From assembly GCA_937915825.1 (NCBI GenBank), contig CALGGT010000044.1:1-16392 (forward strand): a stretch of DNA of 16,392 nucleotides, read 5' to 3'. The notes beneath the pieces are model-generated. The model worked only from the letters and a program-made list of their open reading frames with translations, was not told the DNA's origin and did not search any database. The DNA comes from an uncultured Eubacterium sp. GTDB lineage: Bacteria; Bacillota; Clostridia; Lachnospirales; Lachnospiraceae. The position numbers and the translations under genes were made by a program. The first letter of the stretch is position 1. Each line of letters begins with the position of its first letter. Below are positions 15,759 to 16,392 of the stretch, piece by piece.

Positions 15759-15796
15759 ATCGTTTAAATTAAATTTTAATCGTTTAAATTAAATTT
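15759..15796. repeat. 18-base direct repeat, 20-base period, over the regulator stop codon
   Basis: Plus-strand ATCGTTTAAATTAAATTT occurs at 15759-15776 and again at 15779-15796, identical over 18 bases. On the minus strand the copy at 15779-15796 is exactly the last six codons of the response regulator (KFNLND), and the second copy follows across the TAA. It lies in the 73-base gap before the kinase gene. Confidence 0.9.
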
Positions 15797-16392
15797 ATAT
15801 CCCAGCCCCCAAATGGTTTTAATCTGCCAGCCGGGGTGCTCTACTTTATCGATCTTGGAACGTAAACGTTTGATGTGGGAGTCAACGGTTCGGCTGTCCC
15901 CGAAATAATCCTGCCCCCACAAGCTGTCTAGCAGGTTATCCCTGGTAAACACTTTGCTGGGATTCCCCGCCAGGATCCACATGGTTTCCACTTCTTTTTT
16001 CGTCATGGGGATCTTCTTCCCGTCAATGAATACGGTATAAGCTTCTATGTTCACGGTTAAATTATCCACGGAGATCACTTTCTTGTCATTTTCTTCCTCA
16101 TCCTTGCCGACTCTTCGCAGGATCGCCCGGATTCTGGCCATTACCTCGCTGGGACTGAAAGGCTTGGTCATGTAGTCATCGGCACCCAGACCTAATCCCC
16201 GTATCTTGTCAATATCATCCTTTTTGGCGGAAACCATCAGGATCGGAATGTCCTTCTTCTCGCGGATCGCTTTGCAGACCTCAAACCCGTCCATCCCCGG
16301 CAGCATGAGATCAAGAACGACCAGATCATAATCCCCTTCGAGTGCGTTTTTTAATCCCTCGTCTCCCGTATTGCAGATATCCACCTCAAAAT
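15776..16392 (-). CDS. OmpR/PhoB-family response regulator, N-terminus missing at right edge
   Basis: The frame is open to the window end; about 205 residues are present and the first 25 or so, including the N-terminal acidic pair, lie outside. A GTG at 16384 is not the true start because the frame continues upstream as FEV. The receiver shows the phospho-acceptor D in VLDLMLPGMDG, the S of MVSAKKDD and K of MTKPFSP. The winged-helix effector has MTKKEVETMWILAGNPSKVFT, LWGQDYFGDSRTVDSHIKRLRSKI and the end WGLGYKFNLND. The partner kinase follows after 73 bases. With the polymerase, small peptide and VanW genes behind it, autoregulation of an envelope operon is plausible, but no promoter for it is inside the window. 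Confidence 0.95.
   Translation of the reverse strand, partial: FEVDICNTGDEGLKNALEGDYDLVVLDLMLPGMDGFEVCKAIREKKDIPILMVSAKKDDIDKIRGLGLGADDYMTKPFSPSEVMARIRAILRRVGKDEEENDKKVISVDNLTVNIEAYTVFIDGKKIPMTKKEVETMWILAGNPSKVFTRDNLLDSLWGQDYFGDSRTVDSHIKRLRSKIDKVEHPGWQIKTIWGLGYKFNLND

Noticed and set aside
15539..15760. A 73-codon minus-strand frame overlapping the kinase start, beginning MKEVDVTRTD
   Set aside because: Most of it is a shifted frame of the kinase gene, and it has no suitable ribosome site of its own.

Overview
The window looks like chromosomal DNA from a low-to-moderate GC Gram-positive anaerobe of the Clostridia, most likely a Lachnospiraceae-type bacterium. This is inferred from strong AAGGAGG-type ribosome binding sites, a YhaM-type exoribonuclease, a VanW-domain envelope protein, MutS2, BspA-like/fibronectin-type secreted protein architecture, and an AAA-ATPase-like/PD-(D/E)XK protein of the type abundant in gut Clostridia. 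No rRNA, tRNA, CRISPR array, IS element or prophage module is visible.

Layout. (1) Positions 1-1353, minus strand: an OmpR-family response regulator followed by the N-terminal part of its sensor kinase, which runs off the left edge. (2) 1451-3387, minus: a visibly A+T-richer segment with an AAA-ATPase-like/PD-(D/E)XK protein and, just upstream, a broken reading frame of unknown identity; it looks like accessory DNA. (3) 3396-7375, minus: a compact run whose order of transcription is membrane diguanylate cyclase (GGDEF), small RelA/SpoT-type HD hydrolase, secreted Ala/Thr-rich BspA-LRR/FN3-like protein, YhaM-like 3'-5' exoribonuclease. Gaps are 88, 66 and 10 bases, and a consensus-like promoter lies before the GGDEF gene, so c-di-GMP synthesis, probable ppGpp hydrolysis, a surface protein and RNA turnover may be linked. 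(4) 7376-7554: a divergent promoter region. (5) 7555-10559, plus: rfbC overlapping mutS2 by four bases. (6) 10592-16392, minus: response regulator (N-terminus beyond the right edge), sensor kinase, O-antigen ligase/Wzy-type polymerase, a 34-residue single-pass membrane peptide and a VanW-domain protein. The last five genes form a tightly packed envelope operon with two 14-base gene overlaps.

What stands out: a 34-codon membrane-peptide gene overlapping the polymerase gene; two separate loci where the last codons of a regulatory gene are tandemly copied downstream with the same 20-base period; a perfect Shine-Dalgarno in front of a non-standard ATA codon in the AAA-ATPase gene; a MutS2 whose Smr domain lacks the LDLR motif; and a large soluble insert in the Wzy-type protein. 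No wholly new defence or mobile system could be demonstrated. Family assignments are from motif recognition only, as no searches were possible.
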